Source: Thraustochytrium sp. TN22
Lineage: Eukaryota > Sar > Bigyra > Thraustochytrida > Thraustochytriidae
Direction: 5' to 3'
DNA: 64,000 nt
Assembly: GCA_013306675.1 (NCBI GenBank)
Contig: JABLUY010000056.1
Coordinates: 62,001-126,000 of the forward strand
Both the position numbers and the translations under genes were made by a program. Position 1 is the first letter of the stretch; every line of letters starts with the position of its first letter. Positions 39,401-48,424 of this stretch are shown here, in pieces. The notes below the pieces were generated by a model. It was given only the letters and a program-made list of their open reading frames with translations. It was not told the origin of the DNA and did not search any database.

Positions 39401-40041
39401 TGGTTGGAGCAATTCGCGCAAATGGCGGCGCCGCAGCGGCGACAGTGGTGCTCGCGCGTCCAAAAGGAGAAGCGCGAGAGGCAGAGCTTGCAGCGCTCGG
39501 CGTTGTTCTCCCACTCCGGGTGGCTGGAGTCGAGAATGAAGGTGAGCTTGTTCCACTCTTCGCGCGCCGCGCGCGTCTCGCGGCCCTGGCTGAGCGAGGC
39601 AAGGTGGGAGCCGAGGTTCTCCGGGCCGATTTCGGCGAGCGCGGTCTCGCCGGCGCGGCGCATGGGGCCTTGCAGGTTGCGCAGCACCGTGTAGGTGCCG
39701 GAGTAGCGCACCTTGCCCCTGAGCAGCGCCATGGCAGGTTTCATGTCGCCATTGGCCAGCTTGGCGATCGTGCGCATGTCCGTCTCCACGCGGCATTGCA
39801 CCTTGGCGCCGGCGTCCACGCCCTCCACGCCCTCGCGCACGCAGCCGACGCCGTCCTGCACAAGCACCAGCCAGCGGCCGCCATGGGCGCCCGCCACGAC
39901 CAGCTCCACCGCCGTGTCCGCTAGGCCGCCCGACGCGCCGCCGCCGCGCAGCTCGCGGTCCAGGTGCCGGAACACCGTCTCCAGCTGTGCGCGCCGCGCT
40001 GCGGCCTCCTCGTCCGCCGACGCCATCTCGGACTCGGGCAC
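35692..40041 (-). CDS. SCP2-FYVE-TM-ABC1 kinase-like-beta-lactamase-like multidomain protein
   Basis: A 1,449-residue chain with five modules. Residues about 30-140 resemble an SCP2 lipid-binding domain (KLANGDMKPAMALLRGKVRYSG). Residues about 178-230 are a FYVE-type zinc finger with all eight Cys and REHHCRRCG. Hydrophobic spans follow (about 330-460). The ABC1/UbiB atypical kinase domain (about 480-860) keeps KFGQ (KxGQ), the Ala/Ser-rich SIAQVH loop, VAVK, DPHPGNL and DFGMV, so it looks intact. The C-terminal part (about 935-1440) resembles a class C beta-lactamase fold but has D1015-M-T-R1018 where SxxK is expected; a polyQ tract (about 1209-1237) interrupts it. ABC1-beta-lactamase fusions are known in plants (for example At5g24810). 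The FYVE domain suggests endosomal PI3P membranes rather than mitochondria or plastids. Confidence 0.88.
36333..36415 (-). repeat. CAG (polyQ) repeat inside the ABC1 protein gene
   Basis: About 27 CTG units on the plus strand, coding polyglutamine on the minus strand, within the beta-lactamase-like region. One CTG unit is replaced by TTG. Likely variable in length. Confidence 0.92.
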
Positions 40042-40253
40042 GCACGCCTCCGCGGCCGGCGATGATGAGGTTCTGGCGGTGCGTCAGCACGACGACTTGG
40101 AGAGTAGGGTTGCCGACACGACAGTGGCCGTGGACGGCAAGGCGTACCAGTGAGAATAAGTCGAGAATAAGGCAAGGACGACTCCTCAGGCTCTTTGGAA
40201 GAAGCACTGTTCTGCAGCCGAGGTCAACGAGCGAGCGGAGCGAGCAGGGCAAA

Positions 40254-40285
<32 letters not shown>

Positions 40286-40355
40286 GGAGGCGGCCACGAG
40301 ATTTCATATCTTATACATTACCAGCTTTGCCTCTCAGAGCTCGCTCGCACTCACG
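40042..40355. other. Intergenic with CGG triplets
   Basis: A 314-bp interval between consecutive minus-strand genes. It has a CGG/GGC array (about 40254-40290) and otherwise nothing I can identify. Confidence 0.5.
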
Positions 40356-43300
40356 TCATTGCGGCTCGCAGGCAAGGAGTTCTTGGTCGAGATGCCGCAA
40401 CTGCGGACTGACGTCGATGAGGGTGCGAAGCTCGCGGCGCACGCGGGGCATTAGCAGGACAGCGCGATGGTGAGCGTGGTGGGCGTGGTGCGCGTCGAGG
40501 TGAGCGTCGAGCGCGGCGAAATGGTCCATCGCGAATCGCGTGAGGAGATAGCGGAGCAGGTCGTGGCGTGCGTTGAGGGCGGCGTAGCGAATGCAGGTGA
40601 GTGCGAGGCGCGCGTCAGCGCCGAGACGCAGGTGCTTGCGCACGGCCACGTCGAGCGCGTTGCGCGAGGCAGGGAGCTCCGGGATGTTAAAGATATCCAT
40701 GTTGGTCTCGCCGTCTGCGTCGAGGAGCGCCTGGAGCAGAGCAGCAAAACAGACGGAGGCGTGGTCCGAAGGACGCACGAGGCGCACGACAGGTAGCAGA
40801 AGGTCGTTGATCTCGCGTCGCGCTTGCTGTAAGCCGCCGCGCTTGGCGTCCAAAATGGCGGCCCACCAGAGTGCCATGCCCTTGCCTGCAGACTCAACAT
40901 AGCGAAGCGCAAAGTTCGGTGGCGCGGCGGGACCGGAGAAGACGTGGATGGCCGCCGCCACGCGCACGCCGAGCGCCGGGGCGTCCTTCGCGCACCAGAG
41001 CACGCCAAAGGCAGCAAGGCGGCGCGTGAACGTGTGCAAAAGGTCCTGTGGTTGCTGGTGCTGGTGGCTGGCGCGGACCGAGGGGTCTGCCACGGCGGCG
41101 AGCCAGGCGGAGACCAGCGTGCCGGCGTGGTGGTGGAGCTGGAAGGCGTCGAGCGCGCCGACGCGATGCGAGGTGTCGAGCAGCGCTGTGAGCATGGCGA
41201 CCGGGGCGGTGTGAGCGACGCGGTCTGGGACAGCCCGCCAGGACGCGAGGTCCGCAAGCCCCGGACGAAGAAGCGCGTCGAGAGCGGCCTTGCTGCTGGA
41301 CCCCGAAGACCCAAAGCGCAACGAGAGCGCCGCGGTCACGGCGCAGGTGTCGCATATGGCGGCGAGCGCACGAGCGCGGTGGCGGCGGATCTCGCGGACC
41401 TCACGCTCCGCGAAGAGCTTGCGCAGGGCGTCAAGACTGGCGTCGGCGGGCTGGAGAAACCAGGCCCGCACAGCGCCGACGAGGGCTCGCAGGTGCGGCG
41501 CGACGGCCGCCACGGCGGCTCCCAGCGCCTGCACGAGGCGTGAGTCGGCCTGGACCGCGCGTCGATGGTCCGCGTATGCCTGGGCAAGAGCGCGCTCGGC
41601 GCTGCGCCGCTTTTGGGCCTGGGCCTGCGCGATGAAGGCAGCCTCGTCGACCTCGGCGAAGAGATCCTCGAGCGAGGCGGGCTGCGGACCGTGCGAGGGC
41701 GTCGACGGGGGCGGCGGGCGCACCGGCGGTGGCAGCGGGGCGTGGTCGCCGAGGTAGTTGAACTGCGGGGCAGCCTCGAGTGCAAGTCGATGCAATACGC
41801 GCGGCAGGCGAAGCGCGGTGGCTAGCAGGTCAGGCGCGTAGACGAGAATATGCTGCGAGTGCACGGCACGGCGCAGAACACCATCGACGATCGCAGTGGC
41901 CTTGGGCGGGTCCATCGCCGGCAGCAGGTCGGCGAGGCGACGTAGGCAGAGGCGCGAGGCGTTCGTGCGTGCGTGCAGCTCGCGCGCCGCGACGCGACGA
42001 GCCATCGTGTCGCCGAGGTCGGCGTCGCGACGCAGTTGATCCAGGCGTGCGGCCCAGCGGTCGAGCGACGCCGTGAAGAGGCGGTGTACAAACGCCGCGG
42101 AGGCGTGCAATGCATGCGATACGTGCGATGCGTGCGAGCCCCTTTCTGTGCGCGGGGAATCCTCGGCGCGCACCGAGCTAGCGATTTCCGAGGCGGCCTC
42201 GGCCATGATCGAAATGACCGCCGGTGAGGCACCGGACGGGTCGCGCAGCAACTCGAGCTGCGCGAGCAGCTTGGCCGGCATACCAACCTCCTCCTTGCAG
42301 AGCGGGGCGAGTGCGACCAGAACTGCAGCATAATTTCGCAACGCACGGTCTGTGGCGGCAGGGGGAGGGCTATCGCTTGTGGCGTGCAGGCCCTGGAAGC
42401 CACCCGGGTTGGCGCGACGCTGCGGAAAGGACTCAAGCACGCGCACGAGAGCGCGGATGCGCTGATGGCTAGGCAGCGGCTGGAGCTCGCGGCGTATAAG
42501 TTCACAAAAGGGTGGGAGTGAGCGCGGGCCCTGGTCGCCATCGAAGAGCGACAGCAGCGGCGGCGCGGTCGTCGCCTCTTCCTCTTCTCCTTCTTCTTCT
42601 CCTCCTCCTCCTCCTTCGCCTTCTTCGTTAGCGATCGCCTGCAGGCGCGGCAGCAGACGTGCGAAGAGATCGCGCGGGAGCGGCGCTCCGGGAATGCAGG
42701 TGGCCACGAGCGCGACGCGGGGCAGCAGAGTCCGCTCGGCAAAGTCAGAGAGGCTGGCGACGTCGGCGTCCATCCACTGCAAGGCCTGCGTCCATTTGCG
42801 AAGTGCGCCGGCACGCAGCGGCGCACCGAGCGGCGAGAGCTTGAGCAGATTCTCAAGAAGGGTCCAGGCCGGGTGCGGCTGCGGCTGTGGATGTTGCAGT
42901 GCCTGTGCTTGTGGCTGTGGCTGTGGCCGTGGCGCAAGACCAGTGGCAGTTTCGCAGCCAAGGACGGTGAGTACGAGATCCCAGGCGGTCTCTGTGAACT
43001 CAAGCGCCTCGGCGGGCCGCAGACGTTGCCTAGCCGCGTCACTCGAAAGGTCCGAGGGCGTCTCGGCAGCCTCCTTGGCGCGGCGGCGCCTGAGCTGGTC
43101 AACGACAGCGGTTCGCCAAGCGCCGGTATCGTCAGGGCGCTGCAGGAGGAGCACGCGAGTTGCGGCAGGGAGCAGCGCCTCGTCAGCGTGCTGCATGAGG
43201 CTGGAGGAGAGCATCAAGCGCAGCGCGTCCCAGAGCTCGTCGGGCCCAAGAAGCGCGACGATGCGCCCGAGGAGGCTGCGCTCCGCCCCGGTGAGGCAGC

Positions 43301-46205
43301 CGCGCTTGCGCACAAAGAGTGTCACCAGGTCCGAGAGCAGCACGCGGCCGACCATGAGCTGCGCGTTTCGCGACAGCTGGAACCCGGCGAGGCTCACGAA
43401 AACGTGCTGCAGGGCAGGTGCCCAGAGCGCGGGCCACGGCCGCTGCGCGGAACGCACGAGCGCGGCGCGCATCCACACCATCGCGGTGCCCTTGTCGTCG
43501 CCCACCCAGAGCGCTGCGTCCGCGGACTGCAGAACAGTGTGGAGCTGCGAGATGAGCGTGTGCATGTGCTCCGTTTCGGGCGGCTCGGGCCGCACCAGGC
43601 CGAGGAGCGAGCCCACGTGGCGAGGCAGGTCTCGTAGCTCCATGTCGGCGCGCGCTGCAAGCCAGGACGGTATGCACTGCGCGTCTTGGCGTGCGGCCAG
43701 CAAGTTGCGCGCGCTAACGTCAAGCGAGCTGACATGGTAGCGCGGCGCGCGGCGCGGTAGCGAGTTCTCCTGCAGGATGGCAGTATTTTGCCAGGTCGCT
43801 GTACCGGAGGTTTGCGAAGCAGCGGCGTCTGTCGCTGACGCAATCTCGAGCTGGACGCGGCGTAGCACATTGCGCTCCGAAGGCGTGGTTGCCCCTCTAC
43901 AGGACGATTGGCGCGGTTGTGAAAAGACTTGGAGTGGCAGCGGTGCGGGGCGCTTGCGCGGCGATGCCATGGGCCGCTGCAAGGAGAAGATGCGCTCCAC
44001 GCTCTCCATGGCGCTAATCCGCGTGGCTCGCGCGGCGGTGTCTTCTTCCTCCCCGCGTCCTCGTCCTCGTCCTGGGCCGTCTCCTCCGCCTCCTCGTCCT
44101 TCACCTGCTCCTGCTCCGTATGTGCCCTCCTGCCCTGCTGCCGCCTGCCGGCGAACCTGGTCATGCCGGCGCGCAGTAGGCGGCTGCCGTCTCTGGGATT
44201 CCTGCAGCTGCTGCTGCTGCCGCTGCTGGTGCGACGCCTTGGCGGGAAAGAAGGAGTGCAGGTCGCGAGCACCAACGCGGGACTTTCTTGAGACCATTCT
44301 CGAGACCGAGGCGCGATGTGGCGTGCCGCGCAAGGATTGTGCGGCGGGTCGAAGCAGGTCATGCAAGTCAGCAGGCTTACGCGGGGCATGACTGACCAGC
44401 TCGACCTCGTCCTCCTCGTCCTCACCCTGGTCGATGACAGCGTCTCTATCTCGAAAAGGGCCCAACGGCAAAGAGCTGCCGTCATCCTGGTCGCCGTCTG
44501 AGCCAAAGCCGGTGTCCGAGTCCTCGTGAGCGTCCGACTCGTCCTCATCGTCGTCCGACTCGTCCTCATCGCGGCGACGAATGCCACGCAGAGTGCGAAG
44601 GCGCTTCTCGAGCGCCGTGACGCGCTCGTCATGGCTGCGGTGCGCCGCATCGAACTGAATGAGCGCGAGTTCGGAGACTTGGAGAGCCTCAAGGCGTTTG
44701 AGCAGAACGCGGCCAACGTCGAGCAGGCTGCCGCGGACGCCGTCCTGAAGGTCGCGCTGCAGCTGCTCGAGTTGGTTCTCGTCGAGCTTCTCAGCAGACT
44801 TGAGGCGGCGTTCAAGCTGATCGAGGCGTGCGGAGGCTTGCGCCTGGACCTTGGCGATCTTTTTGCGTGCGCGCGTTCGGCCGAGCCCCATGAGCTTGTC
44901 GTACTGCGCAGCGGCCATGCCGTGCGGACGCGCTGCGAGTTCGTCATCGTCCCAGCCGTTGAGGAAGTCGCGGTCCAGCTCGTTCGCGGCGTCGCCCTCG
45001 TCCGAGGGCGCCTCCGAGGAAGAGGACGAGACCGAAGACGCAAAGGGCGCCTCGGCGGCAGCAACTTGCGAGTGAGTGTCGTCCTCGTCGGAGCTGACAA
45101 TGATGGCCTCGCGCATGCTGCGAAAGTTGACCTTGCGGATTCGAAAGGACGCGGAGCTGTCGGAGTCCGAAGTGTCCGAGGCGGCGGCCGCACGCTGAAG
45201 CTTGCGCTTGCGCCTGGGGCGCTGTGTCTGGGTCTGATGTTCCTTGCGGGACTTGCGCTGCGCAAGGAGGTTTGCGAGGGAGGTGCGCGCGTCATGCCTG
45301 GCGGGTGGCGGCGCTGGTTGCTGGTCTCTAGCGTCCTCAGCCTCCTTCTCCTGCGCTACGGCGTCTTCGTCTTGCTCGTAGTCGCTGTCCTGCTCGTGCT
45401 CGCCGCTCCAGTAGGGCTCTTCCTCTTCCTCTTCCTCGTCGTCGTCGTCGTCGTCGCCGCCGCCGCCATCGCCGCCGACGACATGATTTTCAATTTCGCT
45501 CCTGATTTCGTTCCCGTCCCCATTGTCTTCGTCGGTGTCTTTGCCCTTATCCTCACTCTCGTCGTCGGCATGGGATGGGTCAGGGCCGGCTAGGCCCCCT
45601 GCGACAGAGCTGTCGTCACTGTCATCCTCGTCATCCTCTTCGGAGGGTCGAGAGCGCGGAGCCGCCTGCAAAGGCGAGGCGAGGACCCGGAGTCCAGGCT
45701 GGTACGACGGCGAGCCGAAGCGCACTTTGGTGTGGATGAGCTTAGCGAGGCGGTGCACGACGGTGCGGTCGACAACGCGCGCCTGCGCCGTGTCAAGCGC
45801 GGCACGGGCGCCGGTGAGGTGGTCGGCGACCCAGTCGTCGCGCGATGGCCAGCGCTCGTTGGCTTGCTCCTGCTCCTGCTCTTGGTCTCGCGGCGTGAAG
45901 AGGTGGCGGCACGCGAGGTAAGAGTCTCGGCACTGACGGCCGGTGCGCAGCGCGCCGGGCAAGGTGACGGAGATCAAACCCCAAGCTTCCTCGTCGAGCT
46001 GCCAGCCGCGCGTCAGGAGCGGCGAGAGTGCCGCGCACAGCGCGTCCACCTCGCCCTGATCGAAGGGTCCGAGGCGGCCCCGACCCGAGACCGTGAAGAG
46101 GTACAGGTACGCGGCCGGATGCGTGCGGCGCTGCGCCCAGGCGCGGCGCTCATGCCGCGTCCAGCGCCGCAGCCGCCGCGCCGCCACCAGGTCCGCGACC
46201 TCCAT
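40356..46205 (-). CDS. Large Myb/SANT-like nuclear protein, possible Mms22/Mus7 relative
   Basis: A 1,949-residue protein from the ATG at 46205 (MEVADLVAARRLRRWTRHE); an in-frame extension to 46412 is Lys/Arg-rich and comes from a T-run. Residues about 30-105 resemble a Myb/SANT-like domain in which GPF-E-ALCAAL and AWGLISVTLPG-RTGRQCRDSY fit the W-G-SMTIPGRVGYQC pattern of protist Myb-like proteins. Residues about 150-700 are acidic and low in complexity, with many SDEDD and EEEEEE runs. DLHSFFPAK (near 44260-44285) resembles a PIP box but lacks the leading Gln. The C-terminal 1,100 residues are helical without a recognised domain. A large acidic protein with Myb-like N-terminus and helical C-terminus could be a genome-stability factor such as Mms22/Mus7, but this is a guess. 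Confidence 0.7.
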   Translation of the reverse strand: MEVADLVAARRLRRWTRHERRAWAQRRTHPAAYLYLFTVSGRGRLGPFDQGEVDALCAALSPLLTRGWQLDEEAWGLISVTLPGALRTGRQCRDSYLACRHLFTPRDQEQEQEQANERWPSRDDWVADHLTGARAALDTAQARVVDRTVVHRLAKLIHTKVRFGSPSYQPGLRVLASPLQAAPRSRPSEEDDEDDSDDSSVAGGLAGPDPSHADDESEDKGKDTDEDNGDGNEIRSEIENHVVGGDGGGGDDDDDDEEEEEEEPYWSGEHEQDSDYEQDEDAVAQEKEAEDARDQQPAPPPARHDARTSLANLLAQRKSRKEHQTQTQRPRRKRKLQRAAAASDTSDSDSSASFRIRKVNFRSMREAIIVSSDEDDTHSQVAAAEAPFASSVSSSSSEAPSDEGDAANELDRDFLNGWDDDELAARPHGMAAAQYDKLMGLGRTRARKKIAKVQAQASARLDQLERRLKSAEKLDENQLEQLQRDLQDGVRGSLLDVGRVLLKRLEALQVSELALIQFDAAHRSHDERVTALEKRLRTLRGIRRRDEDESDDDEDESDAHEDSDTGFGSDGDQDDGSSLPLGPFRDRDAVIDQGEDEEDEVELVSHAPRKPADLHDLLRPAAQSLRGTPHRASVSRMVSRKSRVGARDLHSFFPAKASHQQRQQQQLQESQRRQPPTARRHDQVRRQAAAGQEGTYGAGAGEGRGGGGDGPGRGRGRGEEEDTAARATRISAMESVERIFSLQRPMASPRKRPAPLPLQVFSQPRQSSCRGATTPSERNVLRRVQLEIASATDAAASQTSGTATWQNTAILQENSLPRRAPRYHVSSLDVSARNLLAARQDAQCIPSWLAARADMELRDLPRHVGSLLGLVRPEPPETEHMHTLISQLHTVLQSADAALWVGDDKGTAMVWMRAALVRSAQRPWPALWAPALQHVFVSLAGFQLSRNAQLMVGRVLLSDLVTLFVRKRGCLTGAERSLLGRIVALLGPDELWDALRLMLSSSLMQHADEALLPAATRVLLLQRPDDTGAWRTAVVDQLRRRRAKEAAETPSDLSSDAARQRLRPAEALEFTETAWDLVLTVLGCETATGLAPRPQPQPQAQALQHPQPQPHPAWTLLENLLKLSPLGAPLRAGALRKWTQALQWMDADVASLSDFAERTLLPRVALVATCIPGAPLPRDLFARLLPRLQAIANEEGEGGGGGEEEGEEEEATTAPPLLSLFDGDQGPRSLPPFCELIRRELQPLPSHQRIRALVRVLESFPQRRANPGGFQGLHATSDSPPPAATDRALRNYAAVLVALAPLCKEEVGMPAKLLAQLELLRDPSGASPAVISIMAEAASEIASSVRAEDSPRTERGSHASHVSHALHASAAFVHRLFTASLDRWAARLDQLRRDADLGDTMARRVAARELHARTNASRLCLRRLADLLPAMDPPKATAIVDGVLRRAVHSQHILVYAPDLLATALRLPRVLHRLALEAAPQFNYLGDHAPLPPPVRPPPPSTPSHGPQPASLEDLFAEVDEAAFIAQAQAQKRRSAERALAQAYADHRRAVQADSRLVQALGAAVAAVAPHLRALVGAVRAWFLQPADASLDALRKLFAEREVREIRRHRARALAAICDTCAVTAALSLRFGSSGSSSKAALDALLRPGLADLASWRAVPDRVAHTAPVAMLTALLDTSHRVGALDAFQLHHHAGTLVSAWLAAVADPSVRASHQHQQPQDLLHTFTRRLAAFGVLWCAKDAPALGVRVAAAIHVFSGPAAPPNFALRYVESAGKGMALWWAAILDAKRGGLQQARREINDLLLPVVRLVRPSDHASVCFAALLQALLDADGETNMDIFNIPELPASRNALDVAVRKHLRLGADARLALTCIRYAALNARHDLLRYLLTRFAMDHFAALDAHLDAHHAHHAHHRAVLLMPRVRRELRTLIDVSPQLRHLDQELLACEPQ

Positions 46206-46434
46206 GCAGCGCGCGGGCGCCGCCGCGTTGTGGTTCCGGTGGTCGTTAGGCAAGGCTTGTCTCTTCGATCGTTCGAGCTTTTTTTTTTTTCGTGCACGAG
46301 AAAGGTATTGAGCACACACACGACCACGCAAAAAATCAAACCAAGGCGACGCAGAGCGAAGGGATCCACCGCGACCTGGCTGCAAGGACCTGGCTGAGGA
46401 CGACAAGGACATTGGTTTTGCGGCGAGCGCTCCC

Positions 46435-46469
<35 letters not shown>

Positions 46470-46513
46470 AGCCTCCTTCTTCCTTTGCTCGATCCTCGAT
46501 CTTCAACAAACTA
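46206..46513. other. Intergenic with CT tract, between two minus-strand genes
   Basis: Upstream of the Myb-like gene. Contains a poly-T run (46279-46291) and a CT dinucleotide tract (46437-46468). No gene supported. Confidence 0.5.
46437..46468 (+). repeat. CT dinucleotide tract
   Basis: About 32 bp of pure CT repeat, in the interval upstream of the Myb-like gene. Confidence 0.9.
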
Positions 46514-47203
46514 TCAGCTCTGGAGAGGGTGGCCGAGAGAAATGCTGGCCCCCCGAACCTGATCGATGAAGCGGATCCATTCCGAAGAGGACCAACCGCC
46601 AGCATCGAGTGGGGCGAGCACGCCATTGAGGAGGTAGGTCGGTGTGCCGGAGACGGCGCGCGAGCAGGCGTATTTCCAGGAGACACGCGTGGCGGAGTCC
46701 ACGTCGGAGCTGCGCAGGCCGTGGGATACGGTGTCGCGCGAGAGCCCATGGCGATCAGCGAGGTCGGCAAAGGCAGTCTGGATCTCGGTGTTGGTCATGC
46801 GCTGCGTGGCGGCGTTGCCAAAGGTCTCCTGGTTAGCAAAGACGATGCGCATCCAGTCCCAGACGTGAGCGCTGCCGAGCGCGTGCGCTGCTTGCGCCGC
46901 AGCGAAGGCGTTGCGGTGATACGGCAGCGGGAAGGTGTGCAGCGTGATGCGTAGCGTGCCGTCCGCCTCGTAGTGGCGCAGCGTCTCGTTCACGGCCGGC
47001 CACGCGTCGCGGCAGTTCGGGCAGAGCAGGTCGTAGAAGAACTCCAGGTGCACCGGCGCATCTGCCGGCCCCAAGCTGTACCCATCGTACGTGGGCGGAA
47101 TGGGCACTGCCTGAGCGCTTGTCTGTGTTGTCAGCAGCCCGACGGCTGCGACGCTCGCCACGAGCGCGAGGCGCATCATCGTCATCTTCTTCGTGGTCAC
47201 CAT
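46514..47203 (-). CDS. DsbA-like secreted thioredoxin-fold protein
   Basis: A 229-residue thiol-disulfide oxidoreductase-like protein. A signal peptide (residues about 1-30, MRLALVASVAAVGLL...TSA) directs it to the secretory pathway. The mature part starts YDGYSLGPADAPVHLEFFYD, the usual DsbA/thioredoxin_4 opening, then the redox motif C61-P-N-C64. A helical insertion (about 95-175) and the cis-Pro loop GTPTYLLNGV follow. CPNC differs from the bacterial CPHC but retains both Cys. Start chosen at 47203; an ATG at 47185 would shorten the signal region. The frame continues far upstream, past the start of the divergent FABP gene, but without plausible protein. Head-to-head with the FABP-like gene, 370 bp apart. 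Confidence 0.85.
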   Translation of the reverse strand: MVTTKKMTMMRLALVASVAAVGLLTTQTSAQAVPIPPTYDGYSLGPADAPVHLEFFYDLLCPNCRDAWPAVNETLRHYEADGTLRITLHTFPLPYHRNAFAAAQAAHALGSAHVWDWMRIVFANQETFGNAATQRMTNTEIQTAFADLADRHGLSRDTVSHGLRSSDVDSATRVSWKYACSRAVSGTPTYLLNGVLAPLDAGGWSSSEWIRFIDQVRGASISLGHPLQS

Positions 47204-47572
47204 GCTTCCTCCTTCGCCCGCCGGCGCGGGCCTCTCACGTGTGGAGAGAGCGCCAGCGGCGCCAGCGGCGCCCTGCCCCCAGCGGACGCGCGCCTGCCGC
47301 CTGCCCGCGGCCCTCTGCTCCGAACCGTGGACCGCACGAACTCCGGCCGCTGTATCCTGGATTTGGTGCCAGCGTCGAGCAAGGCCCGGAGGAGCCGGGG
47401 TCCACGATTCAGCCGCCACAGAACTTTGATCAGAACATTCACCATGGGCAGGGCACGATGACCGATGACTTCCTGCGCGTCCGTCGCCTGCGCGTCCCGG
47501 GGCCGCGGCAGACCCGCAACCAAGATCTGGCGGCACCGCGAGCAAAAGCAAAAGCATCAGACCAAGCCAAGC

Positions 47573-47989
47573 ATGGACGGCGAATGGATCAACTCGGGCC
47601 AGGAGAACATGGACGCACTGCTCCAAGCAGCTGGCGTTGGATGGGCGACACGCAAGGTGGCAAGCGCAATGAACTACGGCGTCGGCAAGCATCGGCAAAT
47701 CGTCGAGGTACGCAGCACAAACTGCGTGCGTGTGGTGAGCGTAGGACAACGCACCGTGGACAACGAGCTGCACGTGGACCAAGGCGCACAGACGGTCGAC
47801 AGCGCAGATGGCCCCGTGCAGGCGACGGCTACCTGGGGTCCCGACGGCGCTCTCATCGTACGCACGTCCATGTCGGGGCGGCCCGTGGTCATCTCTCGCC
47901 GCCTGCTGGACGATGGTCGCCTGGAGATGCAGCTCGAGATGGGCGGCGTCGTGGCGAAGCGCTTCTTCACCGCCGCGAGCTTGCCATGA
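47573..47989 (+). CDS. Fatty-acid-binding-protein-like calycin
   Basis: A 138-residue intracellular lipid-binding protein. The ATG at 47573 (MDGEWINSGQENMDALL) lines up with the FABP start, where the first strand GEW is followed by the helix-turn-helix with the family signature ALLQAAGVGWATRKVA (compare AVGVGFATRKMA). Ten strands can then be traced, finishing with GGVVAKRFFTAA, the counterpart of the GVxxxRxY end that binds the fatty-acid carboxylate; Tyr is replaced by Phe. Length matches the family (about 132). The in-frame upstream part to 47465 is not FABP-like. Likely cytosolic carrier of fatty acids or similar small lipids. Confidence 0.9.
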   Translation: MDGEWINSGQENMDALLQAAGVGWATRKVASAMNYGVGKHRQIVEVRSTNCVRVVSVGQRTVDNELHVDQGAQTVDSADGPVQATATWGPDGALIVRTSMSGRPVVISRRLLDDGRLEMQLEMGGVVAKRFFTAASLP

Positions 47990-48270
47990 TGTGAGCAGGC
48001 AGGCAGGCCGCGGGCTTAGCTACCGCAAGCTGATTCTAAACGAAACGAAGCTTCTCCTCCTCGTGCATGTGCGCGTTTACCGACTCTGGTCGCGGGCCTC
48101 CGGACCGCAGGGCTCGGCTCGATCGCTCGCTCAGCTCGCCTAGCTCGCTCAGCTCGCTCAGCTCGCTCAGCTCGCTCAGCTCGCCCGAGGCGAGTCCGAG
48201 TCCGAGCCCCGGGCCGTCGAGCTTCGGTTTCATTCGGTGAGGAGGACGGTCCCTTCAAGTTGTAGGCTGC

Positions 48271-48274
<4 letters not shown>

Positions 48275-48314
<40 letters not shown>
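48275..48314 (+). repeat. GA dinucleotide tract
   Basis: About 40 bp of GA repeat, 110 bp upstream of the Cdh1 start codon. Confidence 0.9.
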
Positions 48315-48319
<5 letters not shown>

Positions 48320-48424
48320 CAAGCAGAGAGCAGCAGAGCCTGAGCAGAGCGCGTTGGGCGTTTGGCGGCGCGGCGCCGGCGGCGCGCGCGTGAGGCGCGG
48401 CGCGGTCGGGCGGCGCGGTGGAGG

